In this document: in pieces, positions 1-9,031 of the stretch
Layout: each line of letters begins with the position of its first letter
How positions within the stretch are numbered: the stretch's first letter is position 1
Assembly (NCBI GenBank): GCA_049487715.1
Contig: CP150548.1
Location: 992,001-1,056,000, forward strand
Reading direction: 5' to 3'
DNA from: Pycnococcus provasolii
Lineage: Eukaryota > Chlorophyta > Pseudoscourfieldiophyceae > Pseudoscourfieldiales
Length of the DNA: 64,000 nucleotides
Translations under genes and position numbers: made by a program
Notes under the pieces: model-generated
What the model saw: only the letters and a program-made list of their open reading frames with translations
Told to the model about the DNA's origin: nothing
Databases searched by the model: none

Positions 1-2
1 AT

Positions 3-1415
3 GGAGACTACACGATTGAACCATCGAAAGGTTTCGTCTGGGATGACGACAGCGATCTTCTCAGCGAACTGGAAAAAAGTCGTCGCGAACCAGTGTCGGT
101 TCCGAGCCTTCAATCTAAGAAGCCATGTTCCAATTTAGACTCTCATCACCACAAGCAAATTAGCTACCTGACCCAGCAGCTGCGCGCTGCAAAGCTTGAT
201 CTGGAGGAGGCACGTAAGCATCATCAAGAGCTCGAGAGCGAGGTGGAATCACTCAGAAACCAGCCTCCCGCAGACGAAGAAGTGCTCGCCCGTCTCGCAG
301 AGGCAGAACGTCGTGCTGATGCACTTGCGCAGCAGCTATACGCGGAAAGCGTCGCACGCAAGAAGGCACACAACCAGGTGCGTGAGCTGCGAGGGAATAT
401 ACGCGTCATCGCACGCATGCGTCCCAAAGGCGTGTGCGGCGGCAGCGACACGGCACCCTGTTCCCTGCAGCCATACGACAAATACACGTGCGAGCTCAAG
501 GTGAGTGCCCGCGGACACAATGCGAGCAATCAGGAGGACGAAACGCGCAGGTACGAGTTTGACGCCTGCTTGCCCGAGGGCACGACGCAGGAGCAGGTGT
601 ACGACGAGGTTGGCGACGTGGTGCAGAGCGCCCTCGACGGATACAAGGTTTGCGTGTTTGCGTACGGGCAGACGGGCAGCGGCAAGACGCACACGATGGT
701 GGGCAGCGACGACGCGCCAGGCTTGCTGCCACGCTGTGCGCGGCAGATGTTTGCCGGCGGCGACTCGAAGGGCTGCGTGACGGTGAGGTGCCAGATTTTC
801 GAGCTCTACCAGGACAATCTCGTCGACCTGCTTGCTCCCGCCGACGGCGGTAGCGAAAGCACGTCAAAGCTGACAGTTCAACACGAGCCCTGCACGGGTG
901 ACGTTTTCGTGAAGAGTGCCGAGACGGTGACGTGCACGGACGCCGACGCACTGTTGGACGTGTGCAAGAAGGCGTTTTCGAGAAGGGCCACCGCGTCGAC
1001 GAAGATGAACGCCGAGTCGAGCCGAAGCCACCTGATGCTGATGTTTTTCACGGAGCACGTCGCTCACAATGTGAACAACGTCACGTACGGCAAGCTCACG
1101 TTAGTGGACTTGGCAGGAAGCGAGCGCGTGAAGAAGAGCGGCGCAGAGGGAGACCGGTTGGACGAGGCGAGGGCGATCAACCAGAGCCTGAGCGCGCTCG
1201 GCGACGTCGTGAGCGCGTTGACGAAGGGCGAGAAGCACATCCCTTACAGGAACTCGAGGCTGACGAAGCTGATGAGGGACAGCCTCGGTGGGCAGGCGAA
1301 GGCGCTGATGATTGTGAACGTGAGCCCGCTTGGCGAGGACAGCTCGGAGACGAAAAACAGCCTGGACTATGCCAGTAGGGTGAAGCTGGTCACGAACGAC
1401 GTCGCGAAGAAATGA
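3..1415 (+). CDS. Kinesin-14 type motor protein, 5' truncated by window edge
   Basis: Microtubule motor. The frame is open back to base 3 with no in-frame ATG before GTG at 93, so the real start lies outside the window. A heptad-rich coiled coil (about nt 150-400) leads into the motor through ELRGNIRVIARMRP, the neck-then-motor order of C-terminal, minus-end-directed kinesin-14s. The P-loop GQTGSGKTHTM is near nt 665-697, switch I NAESSRSH near 1010-1035, switch II LVDLAGSER near 1100-1127, and YRNSRLTKLM near 1246-1275. The protein stops just after the motor, with no tail, as in kinesin-14. The motor is seen; polarity is inferred from the family. Its 3' end converges on the RsmD-like gene, and a TGTAA motif is present near 1564. 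Confidence 0.93.
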   Translation, partial: GDYTIEPSKGFVWDDDSDLLSELEKSRREPVSVPSLQSKKPCSNLDSHHHKQISYLTQQLRAAKLDLEEARKHHQELESEVESLRNQPPADEEVLARLAEAERRADALAQQLYAESVARKKAHNQVRELRGNIRVIARMRPKGVCGGSDTAPCSLQPYDKYTCELKVSARGHNASNQEDETRRYEFDACLPEGTTQEQVYDEVGDVVQSALDGYKVCVFAYGQTGSGKTHTMVGSDDAPGLLPRCARQMFAGGDSKGCVTVRCQIFELYQDNLVDLLAPADGGSESTSKLTVQHEPCTGDVFVKSAETVTCTDADALLDVCKKAFSRRATASTKMNAESSRSHLMLMFFTEHVAHNVNNVTYGKLTLVDLAGSERVKKSGAEGDRLDEARAINQSLSALGDVVSALTKGEKHIPYRNSRLTKLMRDSLGGQAKALMIVNVSPLGEDSSETKNSLDYASRVKLVTNDVAKK

Positions 1416-1611
1416 GGGGAGGAGAAGGGTACTATGCCACCTAGCAGGTGGGAGAAAAAGCTGGCTTGATCTTAGCTGGTACCAACTACAAAGTGCTTGT
1501 GTTGTTTGGGTGCGGAGATGATGAGACGAAAACAGAAACAATAGGACTACATAACAGACAGATGTGTAACGTTTGTTGTTGTTTGTTTTACTGAAAATGT
1601 CAGACCTTAAG

Positions 1612-3180
1612 TTACATGTTTGCCGGCGAATACATCGCAAGTACCGTCCGTCCATACCGTCGCTCACGCGCAAGACGCAAGTCTCCATTCACCGCCGATG
1701 CGTCTTCATGCGTACTAACGCAAAGCTTCTCTGGGATGGCTCGCGATTCCTCGAGCGGGAATTCGACGAGAACAGTAGAGCGATCGGAGCACAGCGCACC
1801 GCTGCTGCCGAGCAGCTCAAGGAGAACCGAGTAGTCAACGAGCTGATACGGCGGTGTCACCGAGATAAATTCAAAAGGTTCTCCGCGCGATTCGCGATGG
1901 CGATTCAGAAATACCTCCACGGTCATAGGGTGCACCACCACATCGCCGGCAGCTCCTCCGTTCTTGCTTGCGACGCCGTGCACGTCGAGCGAACGAAGAT
2001 TCACGTTGAGAACGCGCTTCAGAACATCTGAGTCGCATTCGACAAAGTGCGCGCCAGCGCATCCGCGACTCACCGCTTCCACACCCACCGCGCCCGTTCC
2101 AGAGTACAAGTCAAGCCACCGGCTTCCAGTGGGGAAACCGCGTGCGGACTTTGCAACACGAGCAACGAGCATGTCCATGGCGGCGCCACGCACACGCTCC
2201 ATCATAGGACGCACGGACGGCGTGTCGGGGCTCAGGATGCGTCGTCCTCCGAGCGCGCCGGACACAATGCGCAGCCTCTTGTGCGTTTTCCACTTGCCCC
2301 TTTCCGCACCGGGGAGAGTGTTCGGGTTGACGTAGGCGTTGTCCAAGAACTCCGTCTTCGTCGTTCGCGCGTCTCCTTTCGCCGTCGCACTCCTTGTTGC
2401 CTTACTTTCCGCCTCAGCTGTCTCCGCGAGCTTATTACTCGCCAGCTTTGCAGCGTTCTGCCGCTGCTCGCGCCGTCGTTCGCGTCGCATTTGACGAGCG
2501 AGGCGCTGTGTCGCGACGTCGTCAACATTCTCGAGAATTTTAATCTCTCTTTCAAATTCGGCATCGTCTCTGCTGCTCGCTTTCTCTGTCTGCTTGCGCA
2601 CTGCTGCTGCGGCGGTGGCGGCTGCGTCGTCGTCATCTTTTATAAGCTTTTCATTTGCCTGCTTTGCCTGCTTTACCGTGAATTGGATGGAGTCGTCCAT
2701 GTCGTCCACGTCGTCGTCGTTTTCGTCACTGTCAAGGAATTCCGGCCACTGCACGCGTGCCACTCCATCGTCGTTACCATCATCGTCAGTCACGACCGAC
2801 CTCACCTGCCTACTCTGATTCTGTCTTTTTTTCTCTTCAACAATCATGGGTCCCACAGGTAAGTCGCTGTCTTGTGCGAGTTCCGCCCAGAGAGAGGCGA
2901 CATCCATGTCACCAGCATCACCCAAGCCCTCACCACCATCATCACCCTCACCAATTATGTTGTCCTGAGAGCTGCGAGAAGATGACTTTGAAGCTGCAAC
3001 CACACAAGACAATGACTTTGAAGAGCGAAAACGACAAGAAAAACGAGGAGGACGACAAGCACCAGACGTGTAGCACAAAGACAAGGACAGGTGACCAGGC
3101 GGAGGGCAAGGCTGATGCTGCTGATGATGACACGCAACTGCAACTGCTGCCGAGCCGTTGACGTTCACGGGAACACGCAT
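1612..3180 (-). CDS. RsmD-like rRNA (guanine-N2) methyltransferase, plastid-targeted
   Basis: Predicted SAM-dependent methyltransferase of the RsmD/COG0742 family, which makes m2G966 in bacterial 16S rRNA. Here it would act on plastid rRNA. I start at the ATG at 3180; an upstream TTG in the same frame is not used. The first ~60 residues are Ser/Arg-rich and resemble a transit peptide. Residues ~60-290 are acidic, low-complexity linker absent from bacterial RsmD. The catalytic domain occupies the last ~230 residues. It has motif I LDLYSGTGAVGVEA near residue 354 and SVTPPY near 439, where bacterial enzymes have DPPF/Y. The 522-residue length is far above the ~190 of bacterial RsmD because of the N-terminal extension. 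It is divergent from the channel gene at 3380. Confidence 0.82.
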   Translation of the reverse strand: MRVPVNVNGSAAVAVACHHQQHQPCPPPGHLSLSLCYTSGACRPPRFSCRFRSSKSLSCVVAASKSSSRSSQDNIIGEGDDGGEGLGDAGDMDVASLWAELAQDSDLPVGPMIVEEKKRQNQSRQVRSVVTDDDGNDDGVARVQWPEFLDSDENDDDVDDMDDSIQFTVKQAKQANEKLIKDDDDAAATAAAAVRKQTEKASSRDDAEFEREIKILENVDDVATQRLARQMRRERRREQRQNAAKLASNKLAETAEAESKATRSATAKGDARTTKTEFLDNAYVNPNTLPGAERGKWKTHKRLRIVSGALGGRRILSPDTPSVRPMMERVRGAAMDMLVARVAKSARGFPTGSRWLDLYSGTGAVGVEAVSRGCAGAHFVECDSDVLKRVLNVNLRSLDVHGVASKNGGAAGDVVVHPMTVEVFLNRHRESRGEPFEFISVTPPYQLVDYSVLLELLGSSGALCSDRSTVLVEFPLEESRAIPEKLCVSTHEDASAVNGDLRLARERRYGRTVLAMYSPANM

Positions 3181-3379
3181 GGCTGCCAAAGATTCTTCTT
3201 CGGAGCGAGGATGGCGGCGCGGAAAAAGGCAAAACCTCCGTGCTCTTTTTATCCCCTTTTTTTTCCTCTACCCTAATAAGAAGTATGCCCTTTTTCCCTC
3301 TCTAAAGTCTAAAACTTCACAATTCAGTAGAACTTTTCTAACCTTATTTGGGGATACGTCTTAGGTCGATCTCCGTTAA

Positions 3380-6163
3380 ATGATGTTTGTCGTTTTTATT
3401 GACAATCCCCGGCCGCGGCCGCAAACTCGACCTCCCCTTCAGGAGTCGAACATGTCGCCACAGCCTCGCTCCAACAGCGTGCACCCGTCGGCGTCGTTAG
3501 CGGCGTCGGCGTCGTTGGGGGAGTTGGAGGTGGCCGCGCCGGCGTCAGCCGCGCCGTTACCGTTGCCGGCGTCGCCCGCGCCCTCAGCGGTGCCCGCGCC
3601 CTCAGTGGCTGATAACAACAGCGCGCCTCGTCTGGGGGGTAGCTTGCCGTCGTCACCCAAGCGGCAGAAGAGCGTGCAGTTCGCGGAGCTTGGGATAGGT
3701 GGCAAGTTTCCTGCTAACGTGCCGCCTCTGGTCACAGAACATGCACAATCAAGCTCATTACGTCGGTCTCAATCTGCTTTCCCGAGTTCCTCAGACACGA
3801 GTATCACGACACTGCAACGAGCGCTGACGGCGAATAGTTCGAGCCAGTTTTCTGACAAGAGTGACTCGACGCCGACGTCGAGAATCGACAGAGTCCGCAC
3901 CGCGGAAAGGTCGCAGTCTTTCCCGATGTCTCTGGCTGAGCGTGTATTCAGCATGCTACGACGTGAAAATGGCACTGGCGGAAGCTTCTCTGCAGCAAAG
4001 TTGTCGCGTGAAGGTCGCAGAGGGTACGACGTGACGAGCAGCAAAGAAGGCTTCGGCGTTGACCAGGCTGCCGTAAAGTTCCAACTGGAACGCAAGAAAT
4101 CAGGAGATGACAGTAGCGACAGCAAGGGTGCCGGTGCGCCCATTCCAATTGCGGCGTTGAATGACGACCAAGGGGATTCGGCGTGGTTCCCGCTCGATCC
4201 GCGCTCTAACATCATGGTGAGGTGGACATTCGTGACTTCGATGCTGCTCGTGTACACGGCACTCGTCACACCTTACGAGGTTGCCTTCATCACCGAGCCC
4301 GCGACCAGCGAAGACGTGTCCACTGCAGACCTCGTTTTGTGGTGGATCAACCTCGTGCTCGACTGCTGCTTCATGCTCGACGTTCTGCTGAACTTTATCA
4401 CGGCTTACTACGACCCGGTCAAAGACGTGTGGGTCGCACGCTGGGACGCCGTAATTAGCCACTACGTACGCGGTTGGTTCCTCGTCGATATCGTCTCCGG
4501 CGTGCCCGTAGGACTCGTCAAGGGACCTCCTGGCACGGAAGTGCCCGAGGCAATCGCGCAGCTCGGCATTGTCAAACTCGTGAAGTTGCTGCGCCTGGCC
4601 AAGCTTTTGCGCATGCTACGCGCTGGCCGAAACCTGCAGAAGCTGGAGAGTGTGGTGGAAATCAATTACGACATCCTGAGGCTAGCGAAGTTCCTTGTGG
4701 GTCTGCTCGTGTACGTGCACTGGGAGACGTGTCTCTGCCGCTACGTCGTGGGTGAAAGTTGGCAGGCTACGCACAACTGGATCAACAGGCTCCAGGATAC
4801 GGTCGAGCACGTGCTGACGAATGACGAAATATATATCGCGGCTATTCACCTGACTTGGACGGGTAACCTGATTCCAGAAATGGCGGAGGAGAGGTGGGTC
4901 GTGATGTTCACCGTCGTGATGCACACGTCTGTGTTAGCCTTCCTCATCGGCGAGGTGAGCAACATCGTGGAGAACCTCAACGCGGAGTCGAGCAAGTTTA
5001 ACCGATTCATGCAGACTCTCAACGCGTTCATGCGCGAGAAGATGCTGTCAACGGAGCTACGCAGGCGTCTGCGAGAATTCTACAGGTACCACTTTAACAC
5101 GGAAAATTCCAACTCGTCGTCGGAGAGGCAAGAATCTCTGCTGAAGGAGCTCAGCCCCACGTTGAGGCACGAGGTGGCTTTCGAGATGAATCAGGAGTGG
5201 GTGGGACATGTGCATCTGTTCCGCAACCTCGAGCAGGACTTCATCGTAGAGCTGACATTGCGCATGATAACAGAGACGTATGCGCCGCAGGAAATCATCT
5301 TTAGCGCGACAGACCTTGCGGACAAGATTTTTGTCGTTCAGCGCGGCGTCGTGTCCGTGCGCGGGAGAATCTGCTGCAAGGGTTCCGTTTTTGGCGAGCG
5401 CGCGTTCCTGAGCAACGACCATCCAAGGGGCTACATGGCAGTGACGCTTACGTACAGCTGCCTCTCCACCGTCAGCGCAGATGTGCTTCACAAATTGCTT
5501 AAGCGCTTCCCGAAGTCGGCGAAGAAGCTGCGCAAGTTCATCATCAAGCAGCTCATATCGAACGTTTTTGTGCAGTACGCGGCAGCCATTAAGCGACGCG
5601 AAATCATGGCGAACGATCCTGTGGCGAAGGACCGGCCATATTTGTCTCGAACATTCACACTTGGTGGAACGCGCAACTCGCAAAGTTTCTTCGACTTCGC
5701 CGCCTGGTTGGCGACGACGCAGAATCGGGATTACTACGACAAAATGGCAACGCGCATCCAGTCATGCTGGCGGACGCACATTCTACGTAATGCTGGTACA
5801 ACTAAGCACCCAAAAGGCGAGTTGTATGCGTCGCTGCTCCGCTCTACGGGAAGCAGTAAAGGCAAGAAGCGCAAATCGCAGACGAGCTCGAACCAGCACT
5901 TCCAAAAGGAGCAAGTGCCTAAGGATATGGCTCGTGCGGTCGATGACGTTACCGTGGATTCGAAGTCGGAGGTGATGGCAAGGTTGGATCGTCTTTCGAG
6001 TCATGTGGATGAGCAAGGAGAGGCGTTGCGTCGCATTGAGGCGTACTTGGCTCAACTGTCAGGGTCATCGAAGGTGCATCATCCGACATCTGAGGAGGCG
6101 CGTTCTACCGATTCCCCTCCTGGTCCTCCTGAAGATGAAGAGGATCACAGTCAGGCTGAGTGA
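3380..6163 (+). CDS. CNG/HCN/EAG-type six-TM channel with cNMP-binding domain and atypical pore
   Basis: A 927-residue voltage-gated-type cation channel subunit. Residues 1-270 are a Ser/Ala/Pro-rich cytosolic tail. S1 begins near residue 277. S4 is the Arg/Lys ladder KLVKLLRLAKLLRMLRAG near 396-415. S5 and the pore region follow, and S6 ends near 530. A C-linker is followed by a cyclic-nucleotide-binding domain at ~612-707, with FGERAFLS as its phosphate-binding cassette. An IQ-like calmodulin site (RIQSCWRTHILR) lies near 790. The pore reads HLTWTGNLIP at residues 490-499, with no GYG or TxG filter. The architecture is clear; ion selectivity, and even conduction, cannot be assumed. ATGs at 3380 and 3383 are adjacent, and either could start the protein. 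Confidence 0.88.
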   Translation: MMFVVFIDNPRPRPQTRPPLQESNMSPQPRSNSVHPSASLAASASLGELEVAAPASAAPLPLPASPAPSAVPAPSVADNNSAPRLGGSLPSSPKRQKSVQFAELGIGGKFPANVPPLVTEHAQSSSLRRSQSAFPSSSDTSITTLQRALTANSSSQFSDKSDSTPTSRIDRVRTAERSQSFPMSLAERVFSMLRRENGTGGSFSAAKLSREGRRGYDVTSSKEGFGVDQAAVKFQLERKKSGDDSSDSKGAGAPIPIAALNDDQGDSAWFPLDPRSNIMVRWTFVTSMLLVYTALVTPYEVAFITEPATSEDVSTADLVLWWINLVLDCCFMLDVLLNFITAYYDPVKDVWVARWDAVISHYVRGWFLVDIVSGVPVGLVKGPPGTEVPEAIAQLGIVKLVKLLRLAKLLRMLRAGRNLQKLESVVEINYDILRLAKFLVGLLVYVHWETCLCRYVVGESWQATHNWINRLQDTVEHVLTNDEIYIAAIHLTWTGNLIPEMAEERWVVMFTVVMHTSVLAFLIGEVSNIVENLNAESSKFNRFMQTLNAFMREKMLSTELRRRLREFYRYHFNTENSNSSSERQESLLKELSPTLRHEVAFEMNQEWVGHVHLFRNLEQDFIVELTLRMITETYAPQEIIFSATDLADKIFVVQRGVVSVRGRICCKGSVFGERAFLSNDHPRGYMAVTLTYSCLSTVSADVLHKLLKRFPKSAKKLRKFIIKQLISNVFVQYAAAIKRREIMANDPVAKDRPYLSRTFTLGGTRNSQSFFDFAAWLATTQNRDYYDKMATRIQSCWRTHILRNAGTTKHPKGELYASLLRSTGSSKGKKRKSQTSSNQHFQKEQVPKDMARAVDDVTVDSKSEVMARLDRLSSHVDEQGEALRRIEAYLAQLSGSSKVHHPTSEEARSTDSPPGPPEDEEDHSQAE

Positions 6164-6358
6164 GATCGTCGTGGAAGTCTCGAGCTCGGCCAAAAGCATA
6201 TAGTAATAATAGACTATGATTAAGAATATGTATTGCCTCAAGTGTAACATTTAGAATGACATAGATTAGTAAGGAAAACGGAAAACGGGACTCTACTGTA
6301 CCACAGCACTGTAAGATAGACCACACGAAGAAGAAAGTGGTTAGTAAAGATACGTTAG

Positions 6359-9031
6359 TTACTGTACAGTGCGGCGAAGCGAACTCGGACGACGACGCAC
6401 CGTGCCGTCGTTCGACGCAGCCACGTCGCCGCCACCGCCGCTGCCGCCGCCGCTGCCGCGCGCGCCTCGACCACCTCGAGCCGAGGCGGCCAGAACCGTG
6501 CGCTTCGCCTTGCTCGAGGACTTTTCCTTATCCTCCTCGTCGCCCGAGCCGCCGTCCTCGCTCTCGCTGCCGCCCGAGCCCTCGTCGCTGTCTGCATACG
6601 ACGTGGCACCAACCGCGCTCACGGCGGCGGGTATTCGCTGCGGGTAGAGCACGTCAATGTCATTCGCGATCGCCGACAACGCAGCCTCAGATGGATCGCA
6701 GTAGTCGAGAAGGGAGAGGCAGAATGAGCGCCCAACCTCGAGCAGGTCATGTGCATCCAAATGCATGCCCGCAAGCTCCCCGACGGTCGATCCGGCGAAC
6801 GTCGCTTCGAGCGTGTACGAGTTCTGCACGCCGAGCTCTTGGTAGCACACGACGCGAGCGGTACTCTCCTTCGAGCTCTGAACCTTGAACTTGCAGCTTG
6901 CGAAGCGGAAGCGATCGCCGCACGCGTCAGACAGAACCTTGGGAAAGACGCGCTCGCGAACTGCTTGGGGGATGCCCACACTCGCGCCGAGCGATGCGCT
7001 TCCACCCGAGTTGAGGTCCACCGCCGCAGATCCATACGCGCTGCCTCCATTGGTAAGATTTCCGATGCCCGAGTTCGAGCGACCAAGCTCTGAGGCTGCC
7101 GCGCCCTTGCGCTCGCACCCGTACACGAAAACGTCGTGCCTTCGCGAGTGACCGTGGAAGTCGCAGAATAGCGCAATGCCCCGCTCCTCGAGAAGGCGAC
7201 GCACGGCCTGCTTCGTGTGGTACACCGTTGGGTGCAGACGCCTGCTTGGCTCGTTCCACGTCCTGTTCAAGTCCGCACCAGCAAGGTTGCATCGATAGTT
7301 GCCGTTGATTACGCCGTCTGGGTTGAGCATGGGAACAATCTTGAAGCAAAAACTGTCGCGCAGCAATCTTGCATCGAGGCCGGGTCCCGTGAGGAAGTCA
7401 AGCACACCCTTCACCACCCAGCTTGCATTGCTCTCGCCCGGGTGCACTCGGCCGCTCAAGAATACGCCGCGCTTCTTTCTGCCCGGCAGGCTGCCCATCA
7501 TGCCGTGGTTTGGCAGCGGCACATCCTCGAGACAGCTTCGCGCCTTACTTTCCTGGTCATTGCCGGGACGCCCTGGGTCGCCAGCAGGTGCGTGGAACGT
7601 GGTGATCGTGAGTAAATCGCAAAGGTTGCCCGCGAGCGTGTGGCAAAGCGTGCGGCGGCGCACTCGCTTGCCACGCACGGGGCACGATTCGAGTCGGTGA
7701 AGGTACTGCTGCAGGTCCGTGTACGTGTACGGATAGCAGTACGCGACGTGGACCAAGTCGTTGTCGTGGTCAGCCTCGATCGTGAATGTTAGCGTGTAGT
7801 AGTACGCGCCATTTCTCCGGCGAATGTTGTTTTGGTAGTAGCATATGCTGGTTCCCGCGCGCCGCCATCCAACGCCGCGATTTCTGGCCGCCGAACGAGA
7901 GTGCACGAGAACGCGCATGCCGTTCTGGAAAAGACTCTCGCGCTTGACGAGATTGATGATGTTGAGCTTGTACTTCTTTCCAGCGCGTGTATTCGCAATG
8001 GAGAAGTAGAACCACTGCGTGTGCCCGCGCGTGTTGATATCTGGCCTCAGGATGAGGTCGTACTCGTCCGCGTACACCTGTATCGCTCGCCTCAGGTTGC
8101 CACTCTCGAATCGCGACTCGAACACCAGCGTGGTATCGTCATCGTTCGCCGGCTCGTAGAACGCGCGCGGCGGCTCTCCTCGCGCTGCAGCTGCGGCGGC
8201 CGCCTCCGCGCCGCCCGCCGCGGGAGCGTGCAACGGATTTGGGTCGACGCTGTCGTAGATGACCCTGTTGCGCACTTCCTCCGGGTGTGTCATGCGCGCG
8301 GCGTCGTGCGCCTGCATGTCGTTCACAGTCGACGGTGTTGGTGACGCGAGCGGTTCTTTCGGTGAACATGGCGACATGCCGCTGTCCGGCCATGCGGGGT
8401 GCAGTTCGCGCTGCTCTGGCACCGCGGCACCCATCGGATATCCCGTTCCTGTTTTGATGGGAAGGCCGCCGACGCGCGTGTGACTGAGTCCTTGCACACA
8501 CAGCGGGTCCTCGTCCAGCGCCCCTCTGGGCGTAGTCCCTTGTGTGAGCTGCGTGCCTGCGTTGGCTGCACTTGGAATCTCCCCAAAGTCCAGCGGCGGC
8601 GGGCTGGATATCGCCCTCCTGCTCGACGTCGTCGTCGTCGTCGTCGTCGTCGTCTGCGTTGGCGGGGGCGCAGGTGCGGGTGCGGCCGTCGCCTCGAGCG
8701 GTGCAGGCGTGGGCGTCTGCCTGCGGAACGAAGCTGGCTGCTGTTCGAGTGCGCGCGCCGTCGTCGGTGCGCCGTCGTTGTTTGCACTGATGTTGGGTGG
8801 TAGAGGGAGTGGTTCGAGCGCGACTGGCGATCGTGCTATCCTAGCTGCGTGTTGTTCGTGTTGATCTGCGGCTGAACCACCACCACCTGTTGGTAGGTTG
8901 GGAAAGCTCGCGGTTGCTCTCAGCGACGTCATTGAAGTCGTCGTTGAAGTTGACGCCTGGGGCCTTGCATCTGTCACCGATGTAGCTGACTGTAAAATCT
9001 TCCCATCTTTCAAAACAGGGGAAGGCCACAT
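6359..9031 (-). CDS. Cytosolic carboxypeptidase (M14D, AGBL/CCP family; tubulin deglutamylase type)
   Basis: Zinc metallocarboxypeptidase of the Nna1/AGBL/CCP family, which removes C-terminal or side-chain glutamates from tubulin. The ATG at 9031 is used; the GTG further upstream runs through a TA microsatellite. Residues 1-~300 are disordered and rich in Pro, Ala and Thr. The CCP N-domain follows (FESGNLRRAIQV, QWFYFSIANT). The peptidase has the zinc HxxE in GRVHPGESNASW near residue 529, the Asn/Arg substrate site LNRTW, the third zinc ligand in DFHGHSRRHD near 624, and the catalytic-Glu segment LEATFAGS near 740. An acidic, Gly-rich tail ends the protein. A run of GTC codons encodes poly-Thr near nt 8630-8660. 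It is convergent with the channel gene. Confidence 0.9.
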   Translation of the reverse strand: MWPSPVLKDGKILQSATSVTDARPQASTSTTTSMTSLRATASFPNLPTGGGGSAADQHEQHAARIARSPVALEPLPLPPNISANNDGAPTTARALEQQPASFRRQTPTPAPLEATAAPAPAPPPTQTTTTTTTTTSSRRAISSPPPLDFGEIPSAANAGTQLTQGTTPRGALDEDPLCVQGLSHTRVGGLPIKTGTGYPMGAAVPEQRELHPAWPDSGMSPCSPKEPLASPTPSTVNDMQAHDAARMTHPEEVRNRVIYDSVDPNPLHAPAAGGAEAAAAAAARGEPPRAFYEPANDDDTTLVFESRFESGNLRRAIQVYADEYDLILRPDINTRGHTQWFYFSIANTRAGKKYKLNIINLVKRESLFQNGMRVLVHSRSAARNRGVGWRRAGTSICYYQNNIRRRNGAYYYTLTFTIEADHDNDLVHVAYCYPYTYTDLQQYLHRLESCPVRGKRVRRRTLCHTLAGNLCDLLTITTFHAPAGDPGRPGNDQESKARSCLEDVPLPNHGMMGSLPGRKKRGVFLSGRVHPGESNASWVVKGVLDFLTGPGLDARLLRDSFCFKIVPMLNPDGVINGNYRCNLAGADLNRTWNEPSRRLHPTVYHTKQAVRRLLEERGIALFCDFHGHSRRHDVFVYGCERKGAAASELGRSNSGIGNLTNGGSAYGSAAVDLNSGGSASLGASVGIPQAVRERVFPKVLSDACGDRFRFASCKFKVQSSKESTARVVCYQELGVQNSYTLEATFAGSTVGELAGMHLDAHDLLEVGRSFCLSLLDYCDPSEAALSAIANDIDVLYPQRIPAAVSAVGATSYADSDEGSGGSESEDGGSGDEEDKEKSSSKAKRTVLAASARGGRGARGSGGGSGGGGDVAASNDGTVRRRPSSLRRTVQ

